A DNA stretch of 64,000 nucleotides, taken from UBA2377 sp964429385. GTDB lineage: Bacteria > Verrucomicrobiota > Verrucomicrobiia > Opitutales > Opitutaceae. Positions 50,701 to 58,078 of this stretch are shown piece by piece; positions within the stretch are counted from its first letter, which is position 1; every line of letters starts with the position of its first letter. Location of the stretch: contig CAYSBR010000006.1 of assembly GCA_964429385.1 (NCBI GenBank), forward strand, positions 1 to 64,000, written 5' to 3'. Below the pieces are notes generated by a model, which saw only the letters and a list, made by a program, of their open reading frames with translations, did no database searches and was not told where the DNA came from. A program made the position numbers and the translations under genes.

Positions 50701-51364
50701 GGGAGCCGACGCGCAGCTCGATCTCGTTGCTGTTCTTGAAGCCCGCGGTGTTGAGGCTGGCGTTGATGATACCCGCGGGGCTGCCGACACCGAAGAGGAT
50801 GGAGTTCGGCCCGCGCTGCAGGTCAACGCGATCCACATTGTAGCCGTCCCACGGAATCTCCGTCAGGAAGTAATCGCGCGTGTTGTCGGCGGAATCGAGA
50901 CCGCGCACGCGGGTGTTGCTGCTCGGACGCAGCAGATTTGAATTCTCGTTGTAGGTGGTGCCGCCGCCGGCGCCGGAGAAGTTGCCCTGCATGCCACCCA
51001 CCTCGGTGTTGGTGGTGTAAACGAGCAACTGCTGGGAATTGCTGGCGCCGGTGTCCTGCAGGAACTGAGAGGTCACCACACTGATGGCGGAAGGGATGTC
51101 CTTCAACTCGGTGCGGATGCGCGTGCCGGCCAGTGTGCTGACCGCCTGGTAGCCCCGGTCCTCACCAGCTTCGACGAAGAAGGGAGACAGGACCACCGGT
51201 TCATCGTTGCTCTCCTGATCGCTGTAGCGGGGATCTGCCGGAGTCGGATTGGCGGTCGCCGGAGCGCTTTCTTGCGCGCGCAGGGCGGTCCCACCAACGA
51301 AGAAAAGCGCGGCGGCCAGTGGAACTGAGCCAAGCCACGCGACAATGCGTTTGACGGTGTGCAT
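47711..51364 (-). CDS. TonB-dependent outer-membrane receptor
   Basis: 1217 residues. A signal peptide ends at LRAQ (about residue 30). A short periplasmic segment has EPVVLSPFFVEAGEDRGYQA, which serves as TonB-box region in this lineage. The plug follows (AGTRIRTELKDIPSAISVVT, NVDRVDLQRGPNSILFGVGS), and then a long barrel that ends in a strand with terminal phenylalanine (LTNVISF). It imports large substrates with TonB energy. Its location between the LacI regulator and the CE7/GH74 genes suggests xyloglucan oligosaccharides. No SusD-like partner is seen, as is normal outside Bacteroidota. Confidence 0.93.
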   Translation of the reverse strand: MHTVKRIVAWLGSVPLAAALFFVGGTALRAQESAPATANPTPADPRYSDQESNDEPVVLSPFFVEAGEDRGYQAVSTLAGTRIRTELKDIPSAISVVTSQFLQDTGASNSQQLLVYTTNTEVGGMQGNFSGAGGGTTYNENSNLLRPSSNTRVRGLDSADNTRDYFLTEIPWDGYNVDRVDLQRGPNSILFGVGSPAGIINASLNTAGFKNSNEIELRVGSHGSFRASGDFNYVALKDQLAFRVSALDDHTKYKQDPAFNRDRRLYFAARYEPQLVKNGKTSIRANYEDGRVRANRPRSLPPIDGITPWFLTGSSNGVTNLNKLTLDPTTTWNQYGNNPNLPNFTYPWFREAFMGRMFNNSMGLFYNANSSTPLLAQNPTIGTHMGLDASGNIDGTINGIEFARPWAVTTYNNYAKGALPGGQYYSNVSLSDPSIFDFYNKLIDGDNKREWQNWNAANVAISQTFLNDRLGFEFVYDTQTYDDGQYAFLNGDQYIIGVDINSKLMDGSDNPNVGRPYVGNSGQHGNQSNRIERESYRFTLTGELHGEDFFGKSFLSRLIGRHVFTGILSQDTKDTDYRSFVRWATSPTYTDALGLPGGHAVSHINNGQRQVDWLAYLGPSLLGASSAAGANLSNVTGIINPSGAQNLRYFDSHWNAVGVDPGAPYDYYTHDEFGNQVLTTGTQADNPANYVGWRTGSFNVLNAQNPADLASLYTSGVKARNRIKSEGFVWQGYLWDGNIVPVFGWRRDEVTDTSNQAGKGTFNEALMDYTFNSGGLGSSTNTAAGESKSYGVVVHMPRSIVEKMPANTRLSFFYNRSENFKADAPRGDIFGGTIANPQGRTKDYGVVISTLDDRLSLKINRYETQVKNASLQADSAGFSSSLYYVWALPYWGATHALAALDGVASPQRNQGDWGWPWNNIATLPDGSPDNARIAAIARDFFVNFPLGQHFADEYGIGLDVARMHSQSEADWYASVPGYQGASNLGLQPAYSGNLKTFGAGPVASVDTGSKGLEFELTARPVDNWNIILNASKTQATRTALSPTIDDWITLYTQFLDGDAGLLQLWGGDTFRTVWKSQVLGPYQVLKNQQGSSAPEIPEWRFNLASTYNFDRGPLNGLYVGGAYRWEDRRILGYKYSTALDTLDITQPWYGPTDDHFDFWAGYSFKFMKRYNWRAQLNLRNVGEKAHLVPVTMQPDGSVALSRIAEGMTWQLTNVISF

Positions 51365-51787
51365 ACGGGGTTAGGGGCTGAGGGGTAAGCGGAAGGTCGG
51401 AGGCCGATCGTCCGTTGGAGTAAGGGAACGGTGTAACGATAAATCAATCTCCCCGCGGGCGGAATGAGTTCGCTTACCCGGCAATTAAGATTCTTTTCCA
51501 GGCAAACCCTCGCCGAGAGAGTCCGATCCACATCCGCGGGTCTCCGCGGCGCCTCCGGCGGATACCCACCAAACGACGAGCGCCCCGTCGGCTCAACTCC
51601 AGGGAATCGCCCAGTCTTCAGAGGTAAAACGCCCTGCGCCAACGAGGGAAAACAAGCCGGCCGGCCGCCTGCGTTGGGCCGGCACCGGGCGGCACCCCAA
51701 AAAAACCAACCGACCCAAAGGAAAAAAGACCGTCGCAGCCGGATCGCAGCCTTTTCGCGACCATGAGATATTTGTCCGCCACGCAGA
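51365..51787. other. Leader region of TonB receptor gene
   Basis: 423 bases between the esterase stop and the receptor start. No promoter or operator could be named with confidence. It is GC-rich with a possible terminator for the esterase at its far end and no coding potential on either strand. Confidence 0.5.
51722..51761 (-). terminator. Possible terminator after CE7 esterase gene
   Basis: On the minus strand, GTCGC and GCGAC (51761-51757 and 51736-51732) enclose a GC-rich loop and are followed after three bases by six T residues. The stem is short, so this is a weak call. Confidence 0.3.
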
Positions 51788-53143
51788 TTACTCCGCGCTC
51801 ACGCCCAATTGCCGGCGAATCCAGCGGTCAACCGCCGCGCCCTGCTCCAGCGTGTAGGTGTGGCCGAGCTCCAGCGTGAGCGCGAGCCGCTTGGGCGCGG
51901 TGATGACGTTATAGGCCGCATGCAAGGAGGTGGGCGGGCAGATCTCGTCGTTGTATCCCCAGGTGTAGAACCCGGGCACCCGCAAGCGCCGGGCAAAGTT
52001 GACCGCATCGTAGTAACGCGTGACGGCGATCTTGGCCGGGGTCTCATGCGGCGAAGGCCGGCCCGGCACCCAGCGCTGGAACGGCCGCGGCCAGCCGGCG
52101 GCGCGCCCGTGCAGATCCGCCACCACATCGCAAAACGCGGGATGCGTGGCCGCCAGACCGGTGACCCGCTCATCCAGCGCCGCGGTCACAATGGACAAAA
52201 GGCCGCCCTGACTCGCCCCGGCCACAACCAGATTTTTCCCGTCCCACCCCGGGCGCGATGCGAGAAAGTCATTTGCGCGCAGGCAGCCGAGATAGATGCG
52301 CCGGAAATAATAGGTGTCACGATCATCGAGGTTGAAATACCAGTAACCGTTGAGCGCACCGGGCAGCAGCACGTCGTAAGTTTCCTGCGGCAGATTCACC
52401 GGGATGCCATGGACGCCAATCTCCAGCGTGATCACTCCCTGCGCCGCCAGCCCCCGGTCTCCCGCATACGGCCGCACGCCGGCGCCGGGCACCCGCAGCA
52501 GGGCGGGATAATTCCCCGGCTGCTTCGGCTCGCACAAGATGCCGTAAATGCGGGCCCGCGACGCGGTCCATGCGGGGCCGACCGTGCGGAAGCTGACATG
52601 ATAGACATTCACCGTCTCGGTGCAGGCCTCGGGCAGCAGAGTGAGACGCGACTCCATCGGCACGGCCGCCAGTTCCGCCCGGCCGGCCGCCCAGAAAGCA
52701 TCAAAATCATCCGGCTCCGTCTGATGCGGCGTGATCTCCTGCGGTGAAAACGCCGCCGTGGCCAGACCACGGTAACGGTGCCCCGCGACCTCCGTTTCCA
52801 CGATGCAACGCAGGAACCCCGGCACCGCCAGTGTGCCACCCGCCAGCTCCAACCCCTCCGCCGGCACGACCGCGGATTCCGCATCGGCTTCATAGAGCTC
52901 AGGGCCGATCCGGTAAGTCACCGGGACTCCGGCCAAGGGGACGTTATCGGCCATGACCAGCACACGAAAACGCACCGGCTCCCCCACCCGGTAAGTCCAG
53001 TCCCCGCGGTCGGGCACCACACGGACCTGCACGGTCGCAACCCGCTCATCGGCCCCCGCGGGTACCGGCTGAATCGGATGCGCCATCGCCAGCGCGCCAC
53101 CCAAAAGACCGGCCATGAAAAAAATTCGGGAGCACATCATCAT
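51788..53143 (-). CDS. Secreted acetyl (xylan) esterase, CE7 family
   Basis: 451 residues. A signal peptide (FFMAGLLGGALAMA, cleavage near residue 21) and an N-terminal beta-sandwich of about 110 residues precede the alpha/beta-hydrolase domain. The catalytic triad is S311 in GASQGG, D in YNDEICPPTS (about residue 402) and H in LELGHTYT (about 427). The sequence groups with cephalosporin-C deacetylase/acetylxylan esterases (CE7), which remove O-acetyl groups from plant oligosaccharides. The ATG at 53143 gives the signal peptide; the frame extends another 26 residues upstream without support. It follows the GH74 gene by 78 bases. Confidence 0.9.
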   Translation of the reverse strand: MMMCSRIFFMAGLLGGALAMAHPIQPVPAGADERVATVQVRVVPDRGDWTYRVGEPVRFRVLVMADNVPLAGVPVTYRIGPELYEADAESAVVPAEGLELAGGTLAVPGFLRCIVETEVAGHRYRGLATAAFSPQEITPHQTEPDDFDAFWAAGRAELAAVPMESRLTLLPEACTETVNVYHVSFRTVGPAWTASRARIYGILCEPKQPGNYPALLRVPGAGVRPYAGDRGLAAQGVITLEIGVHGIPVNLPQETYDVLLPGALNGYWYFNLDDRDTYYFRRIYLGCLRANDFLASRPGWDGKNLVVAGASQGGLLSIVTAALDERVTGLAATHPAFCDVVADLHGRAAGWPRPFQRWVPGRPSPHETPAKIAVTRYYDAVNFARRLRVPGFYTWGYNDEICPPTSLHAAYNVITAPKRLALTLELGHTYTLEQGAAVDRWIRRQLGVSAE

Positions 53144-53221
53144 GAACCAAGGTTTAGCCCACGCCACTCCCCCGGTAAATGAGGCTGTTTGTCCAGGCAT
53201 TGAGAGACTCCACCGCCGCAC

Positions 53222-55375
53222 TCAGCGGGCGGGCTCACCCAGGATGATCCCGCGACCGCTCGTGCCGAGGTAGAGCCGGCCGGGCACGCGCGCGTCACCC
53301 GTGAGACAGCGGATCCAGCCGTAGCGCCTACGATCATCGCCGATGCGCACCCAGGTCGCACCGCCATCATCCGAGCGAAAAAAGGATTCCCGGCCACCGA
53401 CCGTGCCATCGAGGTAGAGCGAAGGGCGCGTCCGGCCCGCCGCCGGGGCGCCGAAGCCGACCTGATTGGCCACCTCGACCCCGGGCACTTTACGAAACGT
53501 GCGCCCCGCATTCGTGGAATGAAGCAACCCTTCCCGGGTCGGCAGCCACAGGTTGCCCTCGGCGCCGGGCTCCGCCCGGAGCAGGCCTCCTGCAACGGGC
53601 AACGAACCTCTGCGGACAAAGCGTTCGCCCCCGTCCGCGCTGGCATAAAAATCACCGCGCAACCGGTCGTAGATGTAGAATCGTTGGGCATTCACCCGAT
53701 CTGCCACGGGTCCGTAGGTGGCCCAATCGGTATTGGCCACGAGTCTGGCCCGGCTCTCCCGCCAGGTGGCGCCCTCGTCGGTCGAGTAGTGCGGCTTCGC
53801 CCCCTTCGGCAACCAGACGAGACGGCGGCCATCCGCGGAAATCGCGATGATGCCGGGCCCGTGTTCACGGGCCGCCGCCGGAGTCGCGGCAAAATTCCGC
53901 CACGTCGCGCCGCCATCAAGGGAAAGCGCGCCGCGGGCGGGCCCCCAATGGGTGCGCACCACCTTGGCGGGCATGTGCGCGGCAAAGTCAATGCCGGGGC
54001 TGCCGCTGTGCAACGGCTGGAAAAAGCCCTGCGGGGGAGACATCGCCAGATCGTCGTGCCGGAATCCGCCAAGGTCGCCCATGGCGCTGAGCAAGGGCGC
54101 GCCCTCCGGCGGGCTGATCAAGTCATCAATGACCGTTTCCTCCAACCCCTCGTTCGCAAACGACCAGACCAGGTCCGCCCCCTCCGGAGCATCCACCTGC
54201 CCGGTCGTCCACACTCCGTAGCCGGTCACAAACCAGACCCGCGAAGAATTAAAGGGATCAATCGCCACCTCGCTGATCCAGTGCGGCTTCAACTCCCGCA
54301 CATAAGGCGCGGCCGCCGGATCAAAGGTCGAGCGCGCCAGCAACGGCGCCCAGGTTTTGCCATCATCCACACTGCGGAAAATTTCATCCCCCTGCGTCCA
54401 GCGGTTGAGTGTCGAAACCAGCAGGGTGCCGGGATTGCGCGGATCCAGCGCGAGCCCCGCATACCCAAAGCGATCCTCCGGCCCCGGCCGCACCGGCGTA
54501 AGATCCTCCCAAGCCTCCGCCCGCGGATCATAACGCCACACCCCGCCCGCGGTCACGTCATTGGGCCCGGGGCCGTTGCCGACGGTGAGATGGAGCCGGC
54601 CCTGTTCATCAAAGGCCGCATGATGCGGCATGACACCCGCCGGCTGGCCGGGCACCGCCGTCCAGGAACGGCCGCCATCCGCGCTGCGGTAAAGCGAGGG
54701 CCCCTCAAGCGTTGCCAGCCCCAGATAAAGGCCCGGCGTCGGCCGCCCGGGCGTCCCGCTGGCGGCAGCGAACACCACGAGGGCAACATGCGCATCCCGG
54801 GGCAGATTCCCCGCCCGCGACCAGGTCCGTCCCGCATCCCCGCTGCGCCACAATCCGTCCTGACTGGTGCCGAGAAACAGCACCCGGCCATCGTGCGGGT
54901 CCACCCCCAGACGCTCGCCCATGCCGCGGCCGTCCTGATTGCCGCCCAGCTTGAACGGCAGCGCGACCAGGGACCAGGTTTCCCCGCGATCCTCCGAGCG
55001 CAGGAGCGCGGCGTCCGCCGCCCAGTCGCCGAGATAAGAACCGCCGGCAAGGTAGAGGCGGTTGGGGTCGGCCGCATCGAGCGCGAAGCTGAGCACTCCG
55101 GTCAACTCACCCTGCCGGCGGTCAAGTTTATCATTCAGCGGCAGCCAGACCCGGCGGGCCGCATCCCAGCGATACGCGCCGCCCACATCCGTGCGGGCGT
55201 AGAACAAATCCGGCTCATGCGGATGGAAGATCAGGCCCGAGACATAGCCCCCGCCCTGCACCGGCACATTGCGCCAGACATAGTCCTCGGCAACGGTCGC
55301 CACCGCGGTGCCGGCGAGCGCGGCGCACCCTGCCGCCAGCAGGAGACGCCTCAGAAGAGAAAGCGGGGAACACAT
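53222..55375 (-). CDS. GH74 endo-xyloglucanase
   Basis: 717 residues: signal peptide (LLLAAGCAALAGTAVA), then the two seven-bladed propellers of GH74. Hallmarks are YVWRNVPVQGGGYVSGLIFH, FYARTDVGGAYRW with D63 as probable catalytic base, repeated S-x-D-x-G-x-T-W blades (RSEDRGETWS, RSADGGRSWT, RSVDDGKTWA, RSDDGGATWV), and LLSAMGDLGGF with the second catalytic aspartate near residue 438. GH74 enzymes cut the glucan backbone of xyloglucan. The ATG at 55375 supplies the signal peptide. A LacI-type operator sits in the promoter upstream. Confidence 0.92.
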   Translation of the reverse strand: MCSPLSLLRRLLLAAGCAALAGTAVATVAEDYVWRNVPVQGGGYVSGLIFHPHEPDLFYARTDVGGAYRWDAARRVWLPLNDKLDRRQGELTGVLSFALDAADPNRLYLAGGSYLGDWAADAALLRSEDRGETWSLVALPFKLGGNQDGRGMGERLGVDPHDGRVLFLGTSQDGLWRSGDAGRTWSRAGNLPRDAHVALVVFAAASGTPGRPTPGLYLGLATLEGPSLYRSADGGRSWTAVPGQPAGVMPHHAAFDEQGRLHLTVGNGPGPNDVTAGGVWRYDPRAEAWEDLTPVRPGPEDRFGYAGLALDPRNPGTLLVSTLNRWTQGDEIFRSVDDGKTWAPLLARSTFDPAAAPYVRELKPHWISEVAIDPFNSSRVWFVTGYGVWTTGQVDAPEGADLVWSFANEGLEETVIDDLISPPEGAPLLSAMGDLGGFRHDDLAMSPPQGFFQPLHSGSPGIDFAAHMPAKVVRTHWGPARGALSLDGGATWRNFAATPAAAREHGPGIIAISADGRRLVWLPKGAKPHYSTDEGATWRESRARLVANTDWATYGPVADRVNAQRFYIYDRLRGDFYASADGGERFVRRGSLPVAGGLLRAEPGAEGNLWLPTREGLLHSTNAGRTFRKVPGVEVANQVGFGAPAAGRTRPSLYLDGTVGGRESFFRSDDGGATWVRIGDDRRRYGWIRCLTGDARVPGRLYLGTSGRGIILGEPAR

Positions 55376-55445
55376 GGGGAACAAGTGGGGGTGAAAGCCA
55401 TTTTTCGCTTGCGGACGGGGAAGCAACGCGAATTTTGATTTAACC

Positions 55446-55474
55446 TTAAATTTAAGAAACCGCTTTCTTGTCAA
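55446..55474 (-). promoter_or_regulatory. Promoter of GH74-CE7 unit
   Basis: On the minus strand a perfect TTGACA (55474-55469) is followed after 17 bases by ATTTAA (55451-55446), a weak -10. The spacer is filled by the LacI-type operator. The surrounding bases are the most AT-rich of the locus. Confidence 0.5.
55454..55469. promoter_or_regulatory. LacI-family operator
   Basis: AAGAAACCGCTTTCTT is a palindrome with arms AAGAAA and TTTCTT around a CG-centred core, as in LacI/GalR-type operators. It lies in the 143-base gap between the GH74 gene and the ABC transporter gene, and falls between the -35 and -10 of the minus-strand promoter. That geometry fits repression. Confidence 0.65.
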
Positions 55475-55518
55475 GCCACCGGTGCGGCGACGCCCCTTCG
55501 TCGCCCGCCGCCCACCCC

Positions 55519-58074
55519 GTGAAGCTCCTTACCCCCCGTTCCTGGCCTCCGTTTCTCGTCACCGCGCTGATCTCAGCGACCCTGTTGACGGGCCTGTGGC
55601 TGCTCTCGCCCAGCCGCTCCGACCGGGCCACGCCCGCCGGCGTGGTGGAGATCAGTTACATGGGGCCGGCCGGCCCCATCTCCGGCGCGCTCGATGACGC
55701 GGTGCGCGTCTTTGAGGAGGAAAGCCGGCGCGCCCACGCCGCCGATCCCTCCCGGCCGATCTACCGCGTCATCAGCGGCCAGAACGCCTCGCGCGGCATG
55801 ACGGGAGACCCCACGCGCTTCCTGCTGAGCGTGGCCGGGGGCATGCCGCCGGATGTGATCTACTTCGACCGTTTCGCAGTCGCGGAATGGAGCGCCCGCG
55901 GCGCCTTCCTCGACCTGAATCCGTTCATCGCGCGCGACGAGGCCGCCGGCCGGGCCGACGCCGTGAAGAGCGAGGACTACTACGAACCGACATGGAACGA
56001 AGTCGTATTCACGAATCCCGTCACCGGCAAAACCGGGCTCTACGGCATCCCCGATGCCTTCGAGTCGCGCGCGCTGATCTACAATAAGGACTGGCTGCGC
56101 CGCGCGGGTTATGTGGACGAGCAGGGCGAGGCCCGGCCGCCGCGCACCTGGGATGAACTCGAAGCGATGGCCATCGCGCTCACGGAACGCGACGACGCCG
56201 GCCGCATCCGGCGGCTGGGCTTCGCGCCGCTCACCGGCGCGGGCATCCTCTACCAATACGGCTGGCAGAACGGCGGCGAGATCCTCTCGCCCGACGGCCG
56301 GCGTGTGACGCTGAACGAACCCCGTTTCGTGGAAGCCCTGGAGTGGCTGGCCGGTTTTTATCACAAGCTGGGCGGCATCAACGCGGTGCGCGCCTTCGAC
56401 GCGATGGCGCAGGTGGGCGATCTCGATCCTTTCGTCAACGGCCGCATCGCCATGAAAATGGACGGCTACTGGATGACCCAGTATGGGTTCGCCCAATACG
56501 GGGACCGGGTGAACTACGGCGTGGCCCCGCCGCCCATGCCCGCCCGCGAGCTCGCCGCCGGCCGCCGGCCTGTGAGCTGGATCGGCGGCTGGTGCTATGC
56601 CATCCCCTCCGCCGCGCGGAACCCCGAGGCCGCGTGGGAGCTGGTCCGGTTCCTCGCCTCGCCGCGCGCCCGGCGCATCATGGCGGAAAGCCAGCGGCTC
56701 TCCGCGCAAAGCCAGGGCCGGCCCTATGTGCCGTCGCAATCCGCGCACCGCCTGATCAACGAGGAGAATCTCGCCCGCTACGTGGACGCCGACCCCTCCC
56801 TGCCCGACAACCTGAAGGCCGCCGTGCATGCGTTCAGCGACATCGTGGCCGATTCACGTTTCCGCACCGCCACGCCCATCGGACAACTGCTCTTCAACGA
56901 AGCCGCCAACGCCACGGACGCCGCCCTCTACGGCACGGTCCGGCCGCATGAGGCCCTCGACCGCGCCACGCACACCGTGCAACGCGAACTCGATCGCGCG
57001 CTCGCGCCCCCGCGGGGCCGGCCCGTGAACTGGTCGGTGCTGGGCTGGCTCTACGCCGCGCTGATCATCGGCGGGACCACCCTGCTCTACCGCTGGGACA
57101 CCTCGCCGCAACTGCGCGCGACCGCCGGGCGCGTGTTCACCGCGCTGCGCCTCGCGCGCCCCGGGGAATGGAAGGATGACTTCGCCAGCATCAACCACGG
57201 CGGGATGCGCCGCCAATGGCTGGGCGGACTGCTCTGCGCCGCGCCCTGGCTGATCGGCTTCCTCGTCTTCACCGGCGGCCCCATCCTCTTTTCCATTCTG
57301 GTGAGCTTTGCGGACTACGACATTCTCAGTCCGGCCACCTGGTCGGGCACGGCCAATTACGCCTATCTGTTCGACGGTGATCCGCTCGTGCCCATCGCGG
57401 TAAAAAACACCCTCTACATGATGCTGGGCATCCCGCTCGGGCTCGCCGTGGGCCTCGGCATCGCCCTGCTCCTCAATGTTGAGGTGCGCGGCGTCGCGCT
57501 CTGGCGCACCTGTTTTTATCTGCCCTCCATCGTGCCGGCCGTGGCTTCAAGCATCCTCTGGATCTGGATCTTCAATCCCCAGAGCGGGCTGCTCAACAAC
57601 ATGCTCGGCGCCTTCGGCATTCACGGGCCCAACTGGCTGCAGGACGTCACCACTGCCAAACCCGCGCTCATCCTGATGGGCCTGTGGGGGGCGGGCGGCG
57701 GCATGGTCATCTGGCTGGCGGGATTGAAGAGCATTCCCGACAGCTACTACGAGGCCGCCCGCCTGGATGGGGCCGGCCCCTGGCAGCAGTTCCGGCATGT
57801 CACCCTGCCCCTGCTTTCGCCCTACATCCTCTTCAACCTCATCATGGGCGTCATCGGCACCCTGCAGCTGTTTTCGCAGGCCTTCATCATGACGCAGGGC
57901 GGACCGGTCAACTCGACCCTCTTCTACGTTTACCACCTCTTCAACCACGCCTTCCGCTACCTCAACATGGGCTACGCCTCGGCGCTGGCCTGGGGACTGG
58001 TGATCGTCGTCTTCATCCTGACCGTGCTGCAGCTGCGGCTGTCCCGCCGGTGGGTCCACTACGAGGGAGATTGA
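55519..58074 (+). CDS. Fusion of sugar-binding protein and MalF-type ABC permease
   Basis: 851 residues in one uninterrupted frame. Residues 11-30 form a membrane anchor (PFLVTALISATLLTGLWLLS). Residues about 40-490 are an extracellular sugar-binding protein of the MalE-like type (VISGQNASRGMTGD, FDRFAVAEWSARGAF, YGIPDAFESRALIYNKDWL, WIGGWCYAIPSAARNPEAAW). A second membrane span (about 508-526, WLYAALIIGGTTLLYRW) brings the chain back, and residues 566-851 are a MalF permease with the EAA loop EAARLDGAGPWQQFRHVTLP near 744. The binding protein is thus tethered to its own transporter. GTG at 55519 is the likely start; a TTG at 55468 would lie inside the operator. No ATPase gene is in the window. 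Confidence 0.9.
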   Translation: MKLLTPRSWPPFLVTALISATLLTGLWLLSPSRSDRATPAGVVEISYMGPAGPISGALDDAVRVFEEESRRAHAADPSRPIYRVISGQNASRGMTGDPTRFLLSVAGGMPPDVIYFDRFAVAEWSARGAFLDLNPFIARDEAAGRADAVKSEDYYEPTWNEVVFTNPVTGKTGLYGIPDAFESRALIYNKDWLRRAGYVDEQGEARPPRTWDELEAMAIALTERDDAGRIRRLGFAPLTGAGILYQYGWQNGGEILSPDGRRVTLNEPRFVEALEWLAGFYHKLGGINAVRAFDAMAQVGDLDPFVNGRIAMKMDGYWMTQYGFAQYGDRVNYGVAPPPMPARELAAGRRPVSWIGGWCYAIPSAARNPEAAWELVRFLASPRARRIMAESQRLSAQSQGRPYVPSQSAHRLINEENLARYVDADPSLPDNLKAAVHAFSDIVADSRFRTATPIGQLLFNEAANATDAALYGTVRPHEALDRATHTVQRELDRALAPPRGRPVNWSVLGWLYAALIIGGTTLLYRWDTSPQLRATAGRVFTALRLARPGEWKDDFASINHGGMRRQWLGGLLCAAPWLIGFLVFTGGPILFSILVSFADYDILSPATWSGTANYAYLFDGDPLVPIAVKNTLYMMLGIPLGLAVGLGIALLLNVEVRGVALWRTCFYLPSIVPAVASSILWIWIFNPQSGLLNNMLGAFGIHGPNWLQDVTTAKPALILMGLWGAGGGMVIWLAGLKSIPDSYYEAARLDGAGPWQQFRHVTLPLLSPYILFNLIMGVIGTLQLFSQAFIMTQGGPVNSTLFYVYHLFNHAFRYLNMGYASALAWGLVIVVFILTVLQLRLSRRWVHYEGD

Positions 58075-58078
58075 AACC

